Origin: Daphnia pulex
Lineage: Eukaryota; Arthropoda; Branchiopoda; Diplostraca; Daphniidae
Assembly (NCBI RefSeq): GCF_021134715.1
Contig: NC_060025.1
Coordinates: 8,060,001-8,124,000 of the forward strand
Length of the DNA stretch: 64,000 nt
Reading direction: 5' to 3'
In this document: positions 23,483-35,222 of the stretch, in pieces
Position numbering within the stretch: position 1 is the stretch's first letter
Layout: each line of letters starts with the position of its first letter
Translations under genes and position numbers: made by a program
Notes under the pieces: generated by a model
Databases searched by the model: none
Told to the model about the DNA's origin: nothing
The model's input: only the letters and a program-made list of their open reading frames with translations

Positions 23483-23775
23483 TATAGATGCGGGCGAACA
23501 CGAGTTGATCATTCAGCTGTCGGTTCGTTGTCGAATTTTCCCAAAATAATAATTCATGATAATTAAAGATAAGGTAAAATTTAATTGAGTGGTCAACGTT
23601 AGTATATTGTAACATTGAAGTAACAGCTTTAGGCTTTAAAAAAACAAAAAGAAGCATAGAACTCTAAATGTGTGCAGATAAGCGATCAGGTATGCAGTGC
23701 AACAAAGCTTTTGATGAAGGTGATATGAAGGTGAAATGTGGACCAGCCAGTGAACCAGTGAACTCACATCATTTT

Positions 23776-25143
23776 TTAACGACCATATTGTGGAGGATAG
23801 GCCGATTGGGGAGCAGCCTGGGGAGTGTAGGATGGAGCAGGAGCTGAATAAGCCGGGGCCTGGTAAGATGGAGTTGGGGCCTGATAGGAAGGAGCTGGAG
23901 CCTGCTGGTAGGAAGGAGCTGGGGCAGCATACGATTGTTGTTGAGGAGCTCCATAGCTGGACTTGGGATTCTTGGCCTTTGGTACGCCATAATTGCCCTT
24001 TGGTTTCTTGGCTTTAGGAGCTTTAGGAGCTTTGGGGGCACCGTAACTGGACTTGGGCTTTTTGCCTTTTGGGGCTCCGTATGACTGTTGAGGCTCTTCG
24101 TAAGACTGTTGGGGGGCTTCATAGGACTGAGTTGCTTGGGAGTAGGAAGGAGCTGGGGCATTGTATTGAGGTGAAGGAGGATTGTAAGAAGATGCTGCTT
24201 GGGTCGGGTACGACTGTTGGGCAGGTGGTGAGTAGGAAGGAGCTGGTGGGCTGTATTGGGGAGCAGGAGGACTATATTGAGGAGCTGGAGGAGCTTCATG
24301 ATGTTGAGGAGCAGGTGGCGAGTATTCAGGAGCCGGAGGATTGTATTCAGGAGCGCCGTGGTGAGACGTTTCTTGGGCCTCATACTGTTGAGGAGCTTGG
24401 AAAGATGGTCCAGCCTCATAGGAAGGAGCAACAGGCTGGGCATCGTAAGTTGGGGCCGATTGATGATGATGGTGCTGGGCCGGTTGAGCATCGTAAGTTG
24501 GGACTGCTACTGGACCACCATAAGCTGCGCCGGCATCGGGAGTGTGAATAGGAGCAGCACTGTGGTGTCCGTGATCGTGGCTGTGGTCATGGTGTCCGTG
24601 ATGTCCATGATGTCCGTGTCCATCCGCTGCAAAGGAGAGAAAGTTATTTGACCCATATTTCATATTGGACAGATTGTAAGTCAGCAGGTAAGAAGTACAG
24701 CAGACAGCAGATCTTCCGCTCTGTTATTAAGAGCTCATTTCACTAGTGGTAGGCACTTTGGATTTTCCCGGATTTTCCAAAGTAGATTTTCCCTTTTTGA
24801 AGTTATACCCGCAGTTACCAGAGAACTTTATGGTATATCCAAATTTCATTGCCTGCTGGGCTACAATTAACACACTGAACAGGGTTTTTCCGGATTTCCA
24901 GGGTTTTTTTTTTAGCTCAGTACAATCATCAATAAACTAAATACTGAATGATAAATAATAATTTGAAAGAAACAATAATTACGTGATCGTTTTTCGCGGT
25001 TGAGTTCAGCGAGGGAAGTGGCCAGGAGAAGGCAAACTACGAGGAACTGGAAAAAATAATACAGAAATTTATGTTATGTACTACTTAAATTAACCGGAGA
25101 GATGAAAAATTAAATTAAAGCTTACAGATCGGCTGATTGTCAT
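23776..25143 (-). CDS. Secreted Pro/Tyr/Ala-rich cuticle-type protein 2
   Basis: Three exons (25143-25126, 25046-24983, 24626-23776) give 310 aa. The exon layout and phases equal those of the paralog at 11087-12537. Signal peptide (FLVVCLLLATSLA), LNREKRS processing-like site, His-rich block (GHHGHHGHHDHSHDHGHH), YSPPAPQ-type repeats, SYGAPK repeats with KAPKAKKPK, and a C-terminal YQAPAP tract ending PPQYGR. It is ~70 residues shorter than protein 1, mainly through fewer YDAQ and YSPPAPQ repeats. Structural cuticle role inferred from composition. Confidence 0.85.
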
Positions 25144-25213
25144 GATTGCTTTAGCTCGAGCTGCTGCTTTTGCTGCTGGAAGTGTAGTGTGTGTCTTTGG
25201 AACGTCGACTTCG

Positions 25214-25226
25214 ACTCTTATATACC
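25214..25226 (-). promoter_or_regulatory. TATA-box promoter of cuticle-type gene 2
   Basis: GGGTATATAAGAG on the minus strand about 75 bp upstream of the start codon at 25143. The adjoining GTCGAAGTCGACG-like stretch resembles the promoter of gene 1. Confidence 0.6.
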
Positions 25227-25489
25227 CAAAGTAGCAGCAGCAGGACTATACTCGGTGGTGGTTGGGTAATGAGGAGAAAAGAAGAGAAACTAAGCGCAGC
25301 ATAACTGCCAACACAATTAAAGTAAACATCTGATCGGGGGAAAAAAAGATGGAACAAAAAAACCCTAAGAAAAAACAAACATTCCACCTGTTCGAAACAA
25401 TGGGCGGTGACCACAACACAACTGGGCGGAACCAACTTCTTATATATACATTCAGTATTGTATCTTATCCTTATTCAATATCTTGTACT

Positions 25490-25740
25490 TTCTTCCTTAT
25501 AATTTCTATATATCGTCTTCATTTAACTCTCTTTGAGCTTTTTTTTTGTTCGTTAGAATTCCGATATATCCGCGAATTTCCCCTTCAGAGGGGAGAAAGT
25601 GCTTTTCTCTTGCTGCTGGTTCGTCCACCTGTTTTACTTCCTCAAGAAAAATACCCAGCATATGCCGTCAGCCCAAATGCTAAAAATGCAGATATAGTGA
25701 GAGCTGTTTATTAAGGAAGCGCATATTTACCTTGCATTCA
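25490..25740 (+). repeat. Duplicated block upstream of receptor 1
   Basis: About 250 bp containing GAATTCCGATATATCCGCG, repeated at about 30970-31190 with moderate divergence. In both places it lies upstream of a TNFR-like gene copy, so the duplication carried 5' flank and gene together. Confidence 0.7.
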
Positions 25741-26501
25741 AATGGCACAGATGTCGACTTGAATGTTCAGCGAATGGAAGAAACTCTATGCATTGATTCC
25801 ATTTCCCACAGTGATTAGCACTGCAATATTATTAATTCATAGACAACTAACCTAATTTTTTCCCCATTAAAATTGGCTGTCAATTGACACTACCGTAGCC
25901 ACTCTTATGTGTTTTAAATCTCTGGTGGCGAATTATGGGACTAGGCGTAGAGGAATGTGAAGATATCATTTAAAACTTACGCGCTATCCACAGTCTTGAA
26001 ATTATCTTTTGGATGTGGGCTGATTTGAGCGAGCTTATCTCTAAGAGATGAATCAAACACGTATGTGATGTTATAGTTATAAAAGGTTAAAAGCAACTTT
26101 CACGATCGCGCTAGTACAGATTGCACTTTTAGTCTGTGTGTTACACGTATTCATGCACAAGTTGCGTCAGCCTAAGAGACGAGTTACAGTATAACTTACG
26201 TGTATTTAGTCTGTGCCAAGATGTTTAATTTTCTATTGCCTCCCATCAACACAGCAGCGTTAGGTGCTCCGTGCTACCTAATGAAAGCTCTTACAACTTA
26301 GGGCTATATTGTAATTAAGTATGCAATTCAATTTTTATAAATTTCACGTTAGTTTTAAATTTAAATTTCCATTCCTCGCGGCATTGTAATTTCAGTAATA
26401 GTTTTCTAAGCTTATTTATGTTTCTCGTTGATTGCGTCATCTGTCTGTTGCATTTAATACAAATGTATGTGTAATTTAAGCAGGAATTTCATCCGGCAAT
26501 T

Positions 26502-27236
26502 ATGAATTCGCAGTGCTTCAAGTTCCTTTTACTTCTTTTCTCTGTGCTCATGCTGACAGAATCCCAATCCAGAGAAATTTCTATTTCCGTAAGTAAAATC
26601 GAAGGCGATATTTATTTACTAACTTGAAACTTCATTTCGTTTTATGATGCTGTGCTATAGTGCGCTGAAAATATGCCTTGCAAAGCCGGAGAGTATTGCA
26701 TGGAATCTTACTGTGAACGATGCATCCCTTGCGAGTCCCTTTATCATCGCCAATCATCGTCGACGAATGGCGAAGCATCTTGCGCAAGAAACACGACCGA
26801 ATGCGGACCGTGTCTACCAGGGTATAAAAAGCTGAACGCATTTTGTTTTAATTTTATTCATACCGTATTAGCCTATAACCTTGATCGAATTTTGACAGAT
26901 ACCAGAATCACAGTACAACCGACGGAAGCCCTTCCAGGGATTGTTTCCCTCTGATTCCAATAGCTGTTTCGACTTATTCTATCGCCGACTGGAAGTTGAT
27001 TGTCGTATTTCTGTGGCTATCAATTATTTCCATTTACCTCGTCGCAAGGAAATTCGATTTACGGAAATGTAAGATATGCCGTTAAATATTTAATCGCGTG
27101 TAAAAATATAGATGCTAATTATTAGCTGATTCATTCAGGTTGCACTCGTGTTGGCTCTGTCCTGGCGGTGAATAAGGAATCGGAGTCATTCACAAACAGA
27201 GCAGTCCAGTCAGACGACACAGATTGTCAGGATTGA
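26502..27236 (+). CDS. Small single-pass receptor with TNFR/Grindelwald-like cysteine domain (copy 1)
   Basis: Four exons (26502-26588, 26661-26821, 26899-27068, 27139-27236) give 171 aa. Signal peptide (FKFLLLLFSVLMLTESQS). Exon 2 encodes a compact domain with spacing C-x5-C-x5-C-x4-C-x2-C-x2-C-x16-C-x6-C-x2-C, containing CKAGEYC and CERCIPC. A short stalk with an NHST glycosylation site precedes a membrane helix (LIVVFLWLSIISIYLV), then a ~40-residue cytoplasmic tail. The layout (signal, one CRD, one helix, short tail) recalls small TNF receptors such as insect Grindelwald; that assignment is by pattern only. No death domain. Paralog with identical exon phases at 28180-28898. Confidence 0.7.
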
Positions 27237-28179
27237 GCTGGGATTGACGACGAGGGAAAAAACCCTATTAACTATTGTGCACAAACAATCTGATTTCTTC
27301 TTATAGGTATGTCCTCATGTAGGCTATAATATATCGTATTTTTTCTTTACTATTTCGTTTTTCTTACTTTGATTTGCCAAAGTTGCAATGCGAACACAGT
27401 TGTCGGTTGTTATATATATATATCTTGTTAACGTTGTCTGTCTGTTATCTCTGGAAACGGATGTAACACATACACACACGTACGACTAGTGGCAGCACAC
27501 GGAAGGGTAGCAAAACAGAAATCTCTGCAAAATCAGCTGTTTCATTTCTCAGTTGTTTTCTATTACATGTAATCCCCTGTGTGCTTCTTAATATTTGATC
27601 GAATAATGTTTTAATTTGAGGACAAACTTACTGCGTACATTTTGGGACCATGTAAAACTTGTCATCGTTGCATCCGGTTGCATCACTACAAATAAGACAA
27701 AACTTTTCTCTTTTTTGTCGCTCGTTTGACGGATATATAATACAACAATGCGACTGCTGGCACTCGTTTTGTCCACGAATGGTTCAAAGTCTGGCCAGAT
27801 TAATAAATTTGATATCTTGTACCAATGACAATGAGAAGCACCCACTCTATTAGGCTACTTGTGTCTTATCACATAGAATTGATAAGAATTTTACATCATT
27901 GCTACACACGGAGTTTTCCACGTTAGTTTACTTTTACTTTTGTATTTACAGTTGCATGCAGTCGCAACTCAACAACGACAGCAGTCGGTGATGCTGCTGT
28001 GCTGCCTAACTCTTCGTAACTCTTGCAACTTATTGAAGTCATTAAATTTCAGGATTTGAGTTCGTTCAATCAAACTGTTCAGTTCTTCACGGTATTGTAA
28101 TTCCAATTATAGTTTCTTTAGCTTATGTGAAGCTAAAGTTGAATTTCGTGTCATCTTACAGAAATTTCAGTAAAAAATC

Positions 28180-28898
28180 ATGCATTTGGGGTTCCCAGTT
28201 TTTCTCGTCCTCGTGCTCATGTCAGAATCCAGGTGGATTCCAGACGATCCGGTCCCCGTAAGTGACAATGACTCATCGCTAATCTGTTCGAATTTATGTC
28301 GCAATAATAAGTTTTAATATAGGCTTACTGAATTAATTTTGTTTCCTTTTCTGTCTGTGTAGTGTACTAATTATGAAGATTGTCAAGATGGAGAGTTTTG
28401 CTCCCATTCTTACTGTGAACGATGCATACCTTGTGAGACCTTTAATCGTCAACCAGCCAGTAATAAAGCATCTTGCGCAGAAAACTGGACAGAATGTGGA
28501 CCTTGTCTAACAGGGTAAACTTCTGAAAGCCATTTTTTAAAATACAAATTGTTACGATTTCATTCCTGTCGGATATTACAACCTTGATTTTACAGATACA
28601 ACTATCGTAATACAACTGTGGGTCACAGTTACCAATGTTACCCGTCGACGGACGAGCGCCCGCCGAATACAACTCCCGGCGAATGGCGATGGATAGTCGT
28701 ATGGATATGGCTATCAACTATTTCCCTTATTCTCATCTTCATGAAATTCAATGTTTTCTATTGTAAGAAACTCTTGATCTAGTAAGGATGATAGCGTGTT
28801 AATAAGCTAAGTTTCAATTGTGTTCTACAGTTCTTCGTACCGGTAGTTGTACTCGTACGAGTACTCGTAGTAGTACACGCACCAGCATCAAGCTTTAA
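28180..28898 (+). CDS. Small single-pass receptor with TNFR/Grindelwald-like cysteine domain (copy 2)
   Basis: Four exons (28180-28257, 28363-28514, 28596-28762, 28831-28898) give 154 aa. Signal peptide (FPVFLVLVLMSES). The cysteine domain keeps all nine cysteines of copy 1 (C-x5-C-x5-C-x4-C-x2-C-x2-C-x13-C-x6-C-x2-C) and the central YCERCIPCE. The membrane helix is WIVVWIWLSTISLILIF. The cytoplasmic tail is short and Ser/Thr/Arg-rich (TRTSTRSSTRTS), unlike copy 1. Intron phases match copy 1. Tail divergence suggests different signalling partners or relaxed constraint. Confidence 0.7.
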
Positions 28899-29239
28899 AC
28901 GATCAAGCAAACGACATGGATGATACGGTTCGGAATTTTAATTCGACAACACGGCCTTTGTGAGTATTCAGCTTTTAAAACATCACAGTCTGAAGCCTAT
29001 CAAAGATTCAAAGGCATAAATCGCTGATCAAATGTATCATTACGATTGTTTTTTTCTTGTGTGCCAAAATCGGCCAAAATATGTAAAGCCAATGAAAGAA
29101 TTGCAAGCGACAACCTCGTCGCAAACTGTGAAGTAAAAATGCGTGTTTCATGTTATTTGATTCCGTTTCTTTTTTTATTTTGTATTTGTATAGTAGCTAT
29201 TTCATTTGTCATTCATTAAAACTTAACACCATTTTGAAA

Positions 29240-30950
29240 AAGCCGCAATATTTATTCTTTACTGGACACCTAGTGGAGGAATTTTAAACTGCGCTATCGA
29301 ATCATGATTGCTCGTTGAGTTGTTGTCGTCTGCGTTATTTACGCGTGGCGTTTGGTGTTGTTTAACTGTTAACTCTGTTGGTTGGGCCAAATGACCGTTG
29401 AAGAAAAGGAACTTTGATCTTATTTCATGGAATATTTGTTTTTAAAACTATGTAAAATGGAAAGAACATCGACAAACAGAAAGTTCATTGTTCAAGATTA
29501 AATTCTGCTTGTTTGGGGCACAAAGTGCATCAACAAATTTTTGAGTTAACAAGTTTTTGTGTTGGATTTTAGTTAGGAAACTAAAACTGATGGTGTTGGG
29601 TAGCTGCAACTATAACCTTAAATCACCACTAACTGTGATAGAATGAATGTTTTTCCGTGCACATGCACTGCTTCATGGAGTTGAACAATTAGCTTTAGCG
29701 TAATTATTGCCAAGTTTTTTTTTTCCCTTGGCCCTTTACTAAACTCTTCATTTATTAATTTACAGATTAGCAAGGGGGCACACAAATGACATGCACACAT
29801 CATGGATGGAAATATTTCGAAATAGGATGTTGATTCAAGCTAAGTATTGAAAGGAATGAATTATACTTCAGTTTTATCTCAAGAGGTCACACTATTTTAT
29901 TTTTACTGCATTTATCATCATTATCATTACCTAACTGAGGAGCTAAAGGTATCTTTTTCGTAGGTCTAAATGCCATCTCAGGTTTACCCATCCTACAACC
30001 GAATGACAATCAACAGGCAATGAGACAGCAGTTAGGCCACAACATCTCCACCCATTTGTGTGACCACTGAGTCAAGTGACAGCATTTGAGTTGTTTGTTT
30101 CCCCTTTACGACGACATCAAGACCAGACGTAAAATGATTTTACCTCTCGTTCCATTTGGTTCAAGGAATCGGCCTGAATCAACTACCAAAGCGCTTTTAC
30201 TTAAGGTTTGATTTTCTCAACGTTTTTTCTTTTTCTACGTCTTCACGAAATCAAAAAAATAATTCAGCACAAGTACGAATAATCACGTTGGTAAGGTGAG
30301 TTAAAATTAGTAGTTGGTAGTTGAGGTAAACCAAGAAGAAGAAGAACCAACCATCATATTCAAAATTTCTTTAGAACTTGTTAAGTGTAGTTTCTTAATC
30401 ATATACAAGATGGAGAATCAATGTTTGCGCAAGGCGCAATTACAGTTGAGAAAAAAGGAAATAAAAGATGGATTATGCTAAATTTCGCCGGTTGACCGCC
30501 CATATCATCGACAATCTGATGCCCTTGCCAATAAAAGTAAAATCGTAGGAGGGACAACAATGAGCAGTAACAGAGGCCTGGTAGAGGAGAGACAAAATAA
30601 CTGACAAGGCTGTTCGCTACCAAACGACGGTGAGTTCAAATTGGGTCAATAAAGTATACTCCTCTCTTATTCAATTTGCTCTATTTTCATCTGATCTTGA
30701 ATACTTAAAAATATCTCCAGCGTTTTTGCTGCGGGTAATCGACGTGCCGATGGGCATTCTAGGGGCCCAAAAATGCTCAGTAGTCCACGTATTCGCACGG
30801 TGTGCACTTGTTTCTAGTTTGCTGCTGTAGTGTTGCACTTCTACGCCTTTACGTAATTTTTTAAAATTTAAGTATCTAACCTTGCTTTTTTTATGTACAG
30901 TACTCTATATGGGCCCCAACACAGAAGAAGATCGCCACCGCTACAAGATC
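29240..30950 (+). repeat. Segmental duplication, copy 1
   Basis: About 1.7 kb related to 39160-40870 in the same orientation, with many substitutions and indels. Anchors include GTTTGGGGCACAAAGTGCATC (29513 and 39495), GACAATCAACAGGCAATGAG (30006 and 39978) and AAAATGCTCAGTAGTCCACG (30770 and 40768). No coding frame is conserved between the copies; a conserved non-coding transcript is possible. It ends with a single exon-B-like block at 30890-30960. Confidence 0.8.
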
Positions 30951-30960
30951 GTCGCTTTCG
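30890..30960 (+). other. Single diverged copy of the array exon B
   Basis: Acceptor-like TTTTTATGTACAG, then ATGGGCCCCAACACAGAAG, GATCGCCACCGCTACAAGAT and CGTCGCTTTCG before GTAAAAA. This matches exon B of the tandem array at 41.4-46.6 kb, including the intron 3' end (CTAACC, T-tract, ATGTAC). It is the unamplified counterpart in the other segmental duplicate. Confidence 0.75.
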
Positions 30961-30969
30961 GTAAAAATT

Positions 30970-31190
30970 CTAATTTCTATATCGTCGTCATTTAACTCTC
31001 CTTTCTTTTTTTTGTTCCTTAGAATTCCGATATGTCCGCGAATTTTCCCTTCAGAGGGAAGAAAGTGCTTTTCTCTTTCCGCTAGTTCGTCCACCTGTTT
31101 TACTTCCTCTAGAAAAACCCAGCATATGCCATCAGCCAAAATGGTAAAAATACAGTAGTGAGAGCTGTTTATTTAGGAAGTGCATATTGT
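30970..31190 (+). repeat. Duplicated block upstream of the decayed receptor copy
   Basis: Partner of 25490-25740 (GAATTCCGATATGTCCGCG, CAGCATATGCCATCAGCC). It joins directly to the exon-B-like block, so the breakpoint of this duplication lies near 30960. Confidence 0.65.
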
Positions 31191-31370
31191 ATTTATTCGT
31201 ATTTATTTGTAGCTACCTTGCATTCAATTGGGACTAAAAACTTGTTGAGTAATTTATATGTTTTAATATATTTCGTGATAGTTAGTTCAATAGATATTCC
31301 AAAGCACTGTAGTTATAGTTTCCTACTTTCTTATGTAATTGCGCCATCAACTCACCTGTCATCATCTTAC

Positions 31371-31756
31371 ATGGATTTCAAATCCAAAAATTATGGATAT
31401 GGAAATGCCTTCGATTTCTTTTTCGTTCTCGTGCTAATGTCAGAACGACTCAGAATCCAGAAAAATTTTAAAGTAGCGCCGAGCCGTCACTCATCGCTAA
31501 TTTTCTAGTTCAAACATGTGTGTGGCGAGAGGTTCCGCATCTTTATATCTAGCTTTTGATTGCATTTTAAAAAATGTGTGTGTGGGGGGTATGATAACTA
31601 TATTTAAACAAAAGCTAAACTTCAATTCGTTTTCTGTGTAGCGCTAAAAAAAATGCCTTGCAAAGCTGGAGAGTCTTATACTTTGAACGATACACACCAT
31701 TGCACACCTTGCGAGTTCCTTCATCGTCAATCATCGTCGACGTGTCTACCAGGTTA
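31371..31756 (+). pseudogene. Decayed third copy of the TNFR-like receptor
   Basis: A first-exon relic at 31371-31470 encodes FFFVLVLMSE, matching copy 2 (FLVLVLMSE). A cysteine-domain relic at 31643-31754 encodes MPCKAGES, CTPCE and HRQSSST as in copy 1, followed by CLPG. The relic lacks most of the middle of the domain: the span between HRQSSST and CLPG is deleted, two cysteines are lost, and the block opens with a stop just after the acceptor. No membrane exon was found downstream. Confidence 0.7.
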
Positions 31757-32214
31757 AACTGCTGAATGCTTTATTATTTCATTCCAACCATATCAAAAGG
31801 TGGCGCATTGTCTTTGTAGACGGACCACTTCTACTTTATTGACCATCGCTCTTTTCGAATTTAACATACATCGGGTTAATTTAGTAAATGAACAGAATAA
31901 CTAAACAAGACTTTTCCCACATTTCCATCGAGCTTACATTTTGAGTTGGGTAATATGGGTATGGCAGCGAATTTTAAATTGATAGTTTACAGTTCTGTCA
32001 GTTAGCACGTAACTTGCATGTCTAAATATTTAGCAAAACGGAAAACTAACAAAAAGTCTAAAAGTTCAAAAACAAGAAAACAAATTTGTGAAAACATGGA
32101 GGGAACAGAAAGTTCAAAAACATTGAGGGAAAAAATTTGTTTAAAAATTAGTTACTGGATGGTGGACCGATAAATGACTAGTCTATAGTTCGACAAAAAT
32201 CCAATCGATTTGAT

Positions 32215-33839
32215 TTAAAAATAGAATAACCCGCCGGGCTCCTCTTCTTCGTTGCGATTGTTGATTTCCCTTTCTTGTTGGTGTCTTCGCTGCCCTTGCT
32301 GTTCACGTAATCTACGGGAGGAAATTATCGGGCGGAGGTAGAAAAGCGACCTGGTTGAGCGCCTCGCGTTGATGTTCCGGAAAACGTGGGGCCCTGCAAT
32401 ACAAAAATAAAGACATGTTTAGTTGTATGTGTTCGACACCACGCACAGTAAAATTACTTACCCAATCGTGGCAATCGACGTGGTAACTGAACAGCAAGGG
32501 CAGGAACATTTTGAATGGGAGCTGGATAGTAGAAATGTTTAGTTGTATGTAATTGTAAAAATGCACGGCAAAAATGATACTTACCCAATCGACGTGGTAA
32601 CTGGACAGCGGGGGCAAGAACATTTTCAATGGGAGCTGGTTTGTCGATAAAAAGTTCATTGAGAATTTCCATTAAACTGCGTCCGTCACCGTCATAAAGA
32701 TTTACTTTTTGGGAAAGTTCGCACTCCTCTACCACTTCTGCCGTTAGGTGAGTAACCGAGTTCACTAGGGAGGAAAACAGATCAAACAAGCCTTCTAGTC
32801 CTACCAGTTCTTCTGAACGAAACAACGATGCACGGTATGCTAATGAGTGTACCACAAGCAATTGGTCTGGAATGTCAAAAACTTGTAAGGTGTCGACGAA
32901 TTCGCGAATCCCAATATCAGGCAAAAAAACCGCGCACCGATTTCCAATTTTAGGCTTGTAGATAGATCCACGATGTAAAAGCTTGTCAACTGAAGAAACA
33001 GCAGTGCAAACCGTTCCTGGTTCATAAACTCCTGTGTAGGGTAGAGGGATTTCCGCGCTCAGACCTTCGCGTAACTCCAAAATGTCGCCCGCTTCACTTT
33101 TCAGCTGCAGATAGAAATCTGAAGGTCCTTGAGCAACATGCGATATGATGACATCATGACGTCCATTGGATATCTTTTTGTTTCTGAATGAACGGGGGAG
33201 GCTTGGAGAGAATTTCGGTGGGGCTGTGATGTGTTCACAAGGGAAACTTTTGTCAGAACTGGAAAGATTTACAAACTGATTATCCCCAATATCAGATGGG
33301 CATAGACTGGCACAGATGGGCACAGCTTTCCAAGTATGGTTAACCAGTTTAGACTTCACAGTGTTCAACATTTCTTCGGTCCACAGGGTCCCTTTAGCAA
33401 GGTATTCAGTTGGTGCGAGGCAATACTTTGTAGCCAAAGCAGGCCATTCCCTTATATCTTCAACCATAAATTCCCAAAAATCAAGAGATCGCACTGCACT
33501 AAATAGAACTGGGCTGGTCACTCCTGAGTCCAAGAAAAAAGCTTCAACCGTCCAAGCATGGCTTAACTCAGGATCAATGATTCTTGCTCGCTGCCACTGA
33601 TCATCTTTCAAGACACAACATGTAAGTTGCTCCAATACATCAAGTGCAGTCTTTGAGTTTCTAATTGTTAAACGGGGATGTTGGTTCACTTCCAGACCTT
33701 GCTGAATACTGGCTATGTTTTTTTTAATTAAAACATATGCTGCCCAATCAGATTCCTCTATCCCCCAAAAGGTGCAAGTTTGTTCGGGCTCGGTAACAGA
33801 ACTGTCGAGATGAGTGATGAAAACAATGGATTCGGACAT
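32215..33839 (-). CDS. Tudor-domain protein with duplicated mini-exon
   Basis: Three coding exons (33839-32585, 32521-32462, 32393-32215) give 497 aa, starting MSESIVFITHL. An acceptor at 33872 shows an untranslated first exon upstream. Two Tudor-like regions: residues ~75-130 (DDQWQRARIIDPE, AFFLDSG) and ~255-330 (LHRGSIYKPKIGNRCAVFLP, then IREFVDTLQ). Tudor domains of this extended type bind methyl-arginine on Piwi/Vasa-type germline proteins; that role is inferred. The 60-nt exon 2 repeats the end of exon 1 (PAPIENV..AVQLPRRLG versus APIQNV..AVQLPRRLPRLG), and the following introns share ACATACAACTAAACAT, so exon plus intron was duplicated. The last exon is Arg/Gln/Glu-rich. Confidence 0.75.
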
Positions 33840-33872
33840 CTTCAAGTTGAGTAGGATTTTCAGAGTGTACAC

Positions 33873-35220
33873 TGCAATAAGACAAACTTAAATTAGAACA
33901 GAATGTTGGTTTTCAAATAAGAACACTTAACGACGTACCAATAGTATAATCAATGCAATTTTCAGTGCAGATAAAGAGGCTATTGAAACCCTAAAAAGGA
34001 AATAACATCACCGACAAGTCCAAATGACTGGAGTTCACGAATCAAATGATTGAAAATTGGAAATATGAATGATCAACGGATTTTTCATTTCAGTCATGCA
34101 ACAATGCCAAGTTACGAATATTCGCAGTTAAGTCTGAAATTAATAATAAAAAATGCGACTCGCATAATTCGTTTTAGATATAAAATTGTTTTGAATTAAA
34201 GTCTAATTTCATACGCAAACTTAATTTTATACAGTTGTGTTTTAGTTTGTTGCAGTCGTGAGAATTGAGTCATGACGTCATGAGTTGTCAAAGATGGCGG
34301 ACGCCTTGTGTTATAATTCGTCTCGTGTTCGTAACGTTGATGCGTTGATGGCGGTTTTTACGGGTTTTTACGAGAGTTTTTGTTTCATTTTGTCATTATT
34401 ATTGTGCCGGGCCGACACAATCTTTAGTTGTTTTCGTCACTTTTTCCCTCACACTATAAAGATAAATATGTCTTTTTCACAATTCAATTTCTGTTGGTTG
34501 GAAGTTGGAACTATTTCATTTAGTTTTGCTAACTGTAGAATGAATTAAGAAAATTTTTGTGCTGACGCATTTTTGAAAAAGGGCCGGAAAAGGGTAACGG
34601 CATATGATTGTCCTATGCATTCGGTTTTGGAGTTATAGCTGGATTGCTTGGCAGATGTTTCCTTATAATTTGTGATAATGTCGGATAATGTGTTCATTTC
34701 CAGCCTAATCAGCAGGGTAGTGTTGGTGAGTGTGTTTACTATTCTTGGTTTTATAGATTCATTTAAATTTTATTGCACATGGGGTAATCCTGAAAGTGAT
34801 AAGTTATTATTTTTTATTTGTAGAAGAATCTTGAAGATTAACGAGTTTCAAACCATGCTGTCTAGACAGCATCATGATCATCCAAGATCCACCACATCCA
34901 AAAACCGAGTAGCATTTTACATGTGCAATGTTCTTAAATGTAAAACTATTGATTGGTATAGGCCCAAATTGATTTCGACCTCCCGACGGACTCCCGAGTC
35001 CGCCTGCTGCTCACTCCCATTACACAATATTGGCCTGGGAAATCAACCCTGTCTCAACTCTTTAAGTCGCCAACAAATTTTAAATGAAAAATAATTTGTT
35101 AACTGAAACTGTAAAAGTAGGTTAATGAATAATACTACAATTTAATACGCCAGCATCGTTATATACGCTGGACAGGATCAGTATTAGCCTATAAAACGCT
35201 TCATAAACAATATAACTATA
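33873..35220. other. Spacer with palindromic CRE-like site, no gene
   Basis: Upstream region of the Tudor gene. A 12-bp palindrome CATGACGTCATG (34271-34282) contains the CREB/ATF site TGACGTCA. Plus-strand open stretches (34285-34548, 34672-35094) have no motif and no clear splice partners; a divergent non-coding transcript is possible. Confidence 0.35.
34271..34282. promoter_or_regulatory. CRE-like palindrome
   Basis: CATGACGTCATG, a perfect palindrome holding the consensus cAMP-response element, about 430 bp upstream of the Tudor gene coding start, within the probable promoter region. Confidence 0.35.
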
Positions 35221-35222
35221 AC

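Noticed and set aside
23790-24651. Plus-strand frames over cuticle-type gene 2
   Set aside because: Same reason; the frames mirror those over gene 1 and lack start context, splice signals or motifs.
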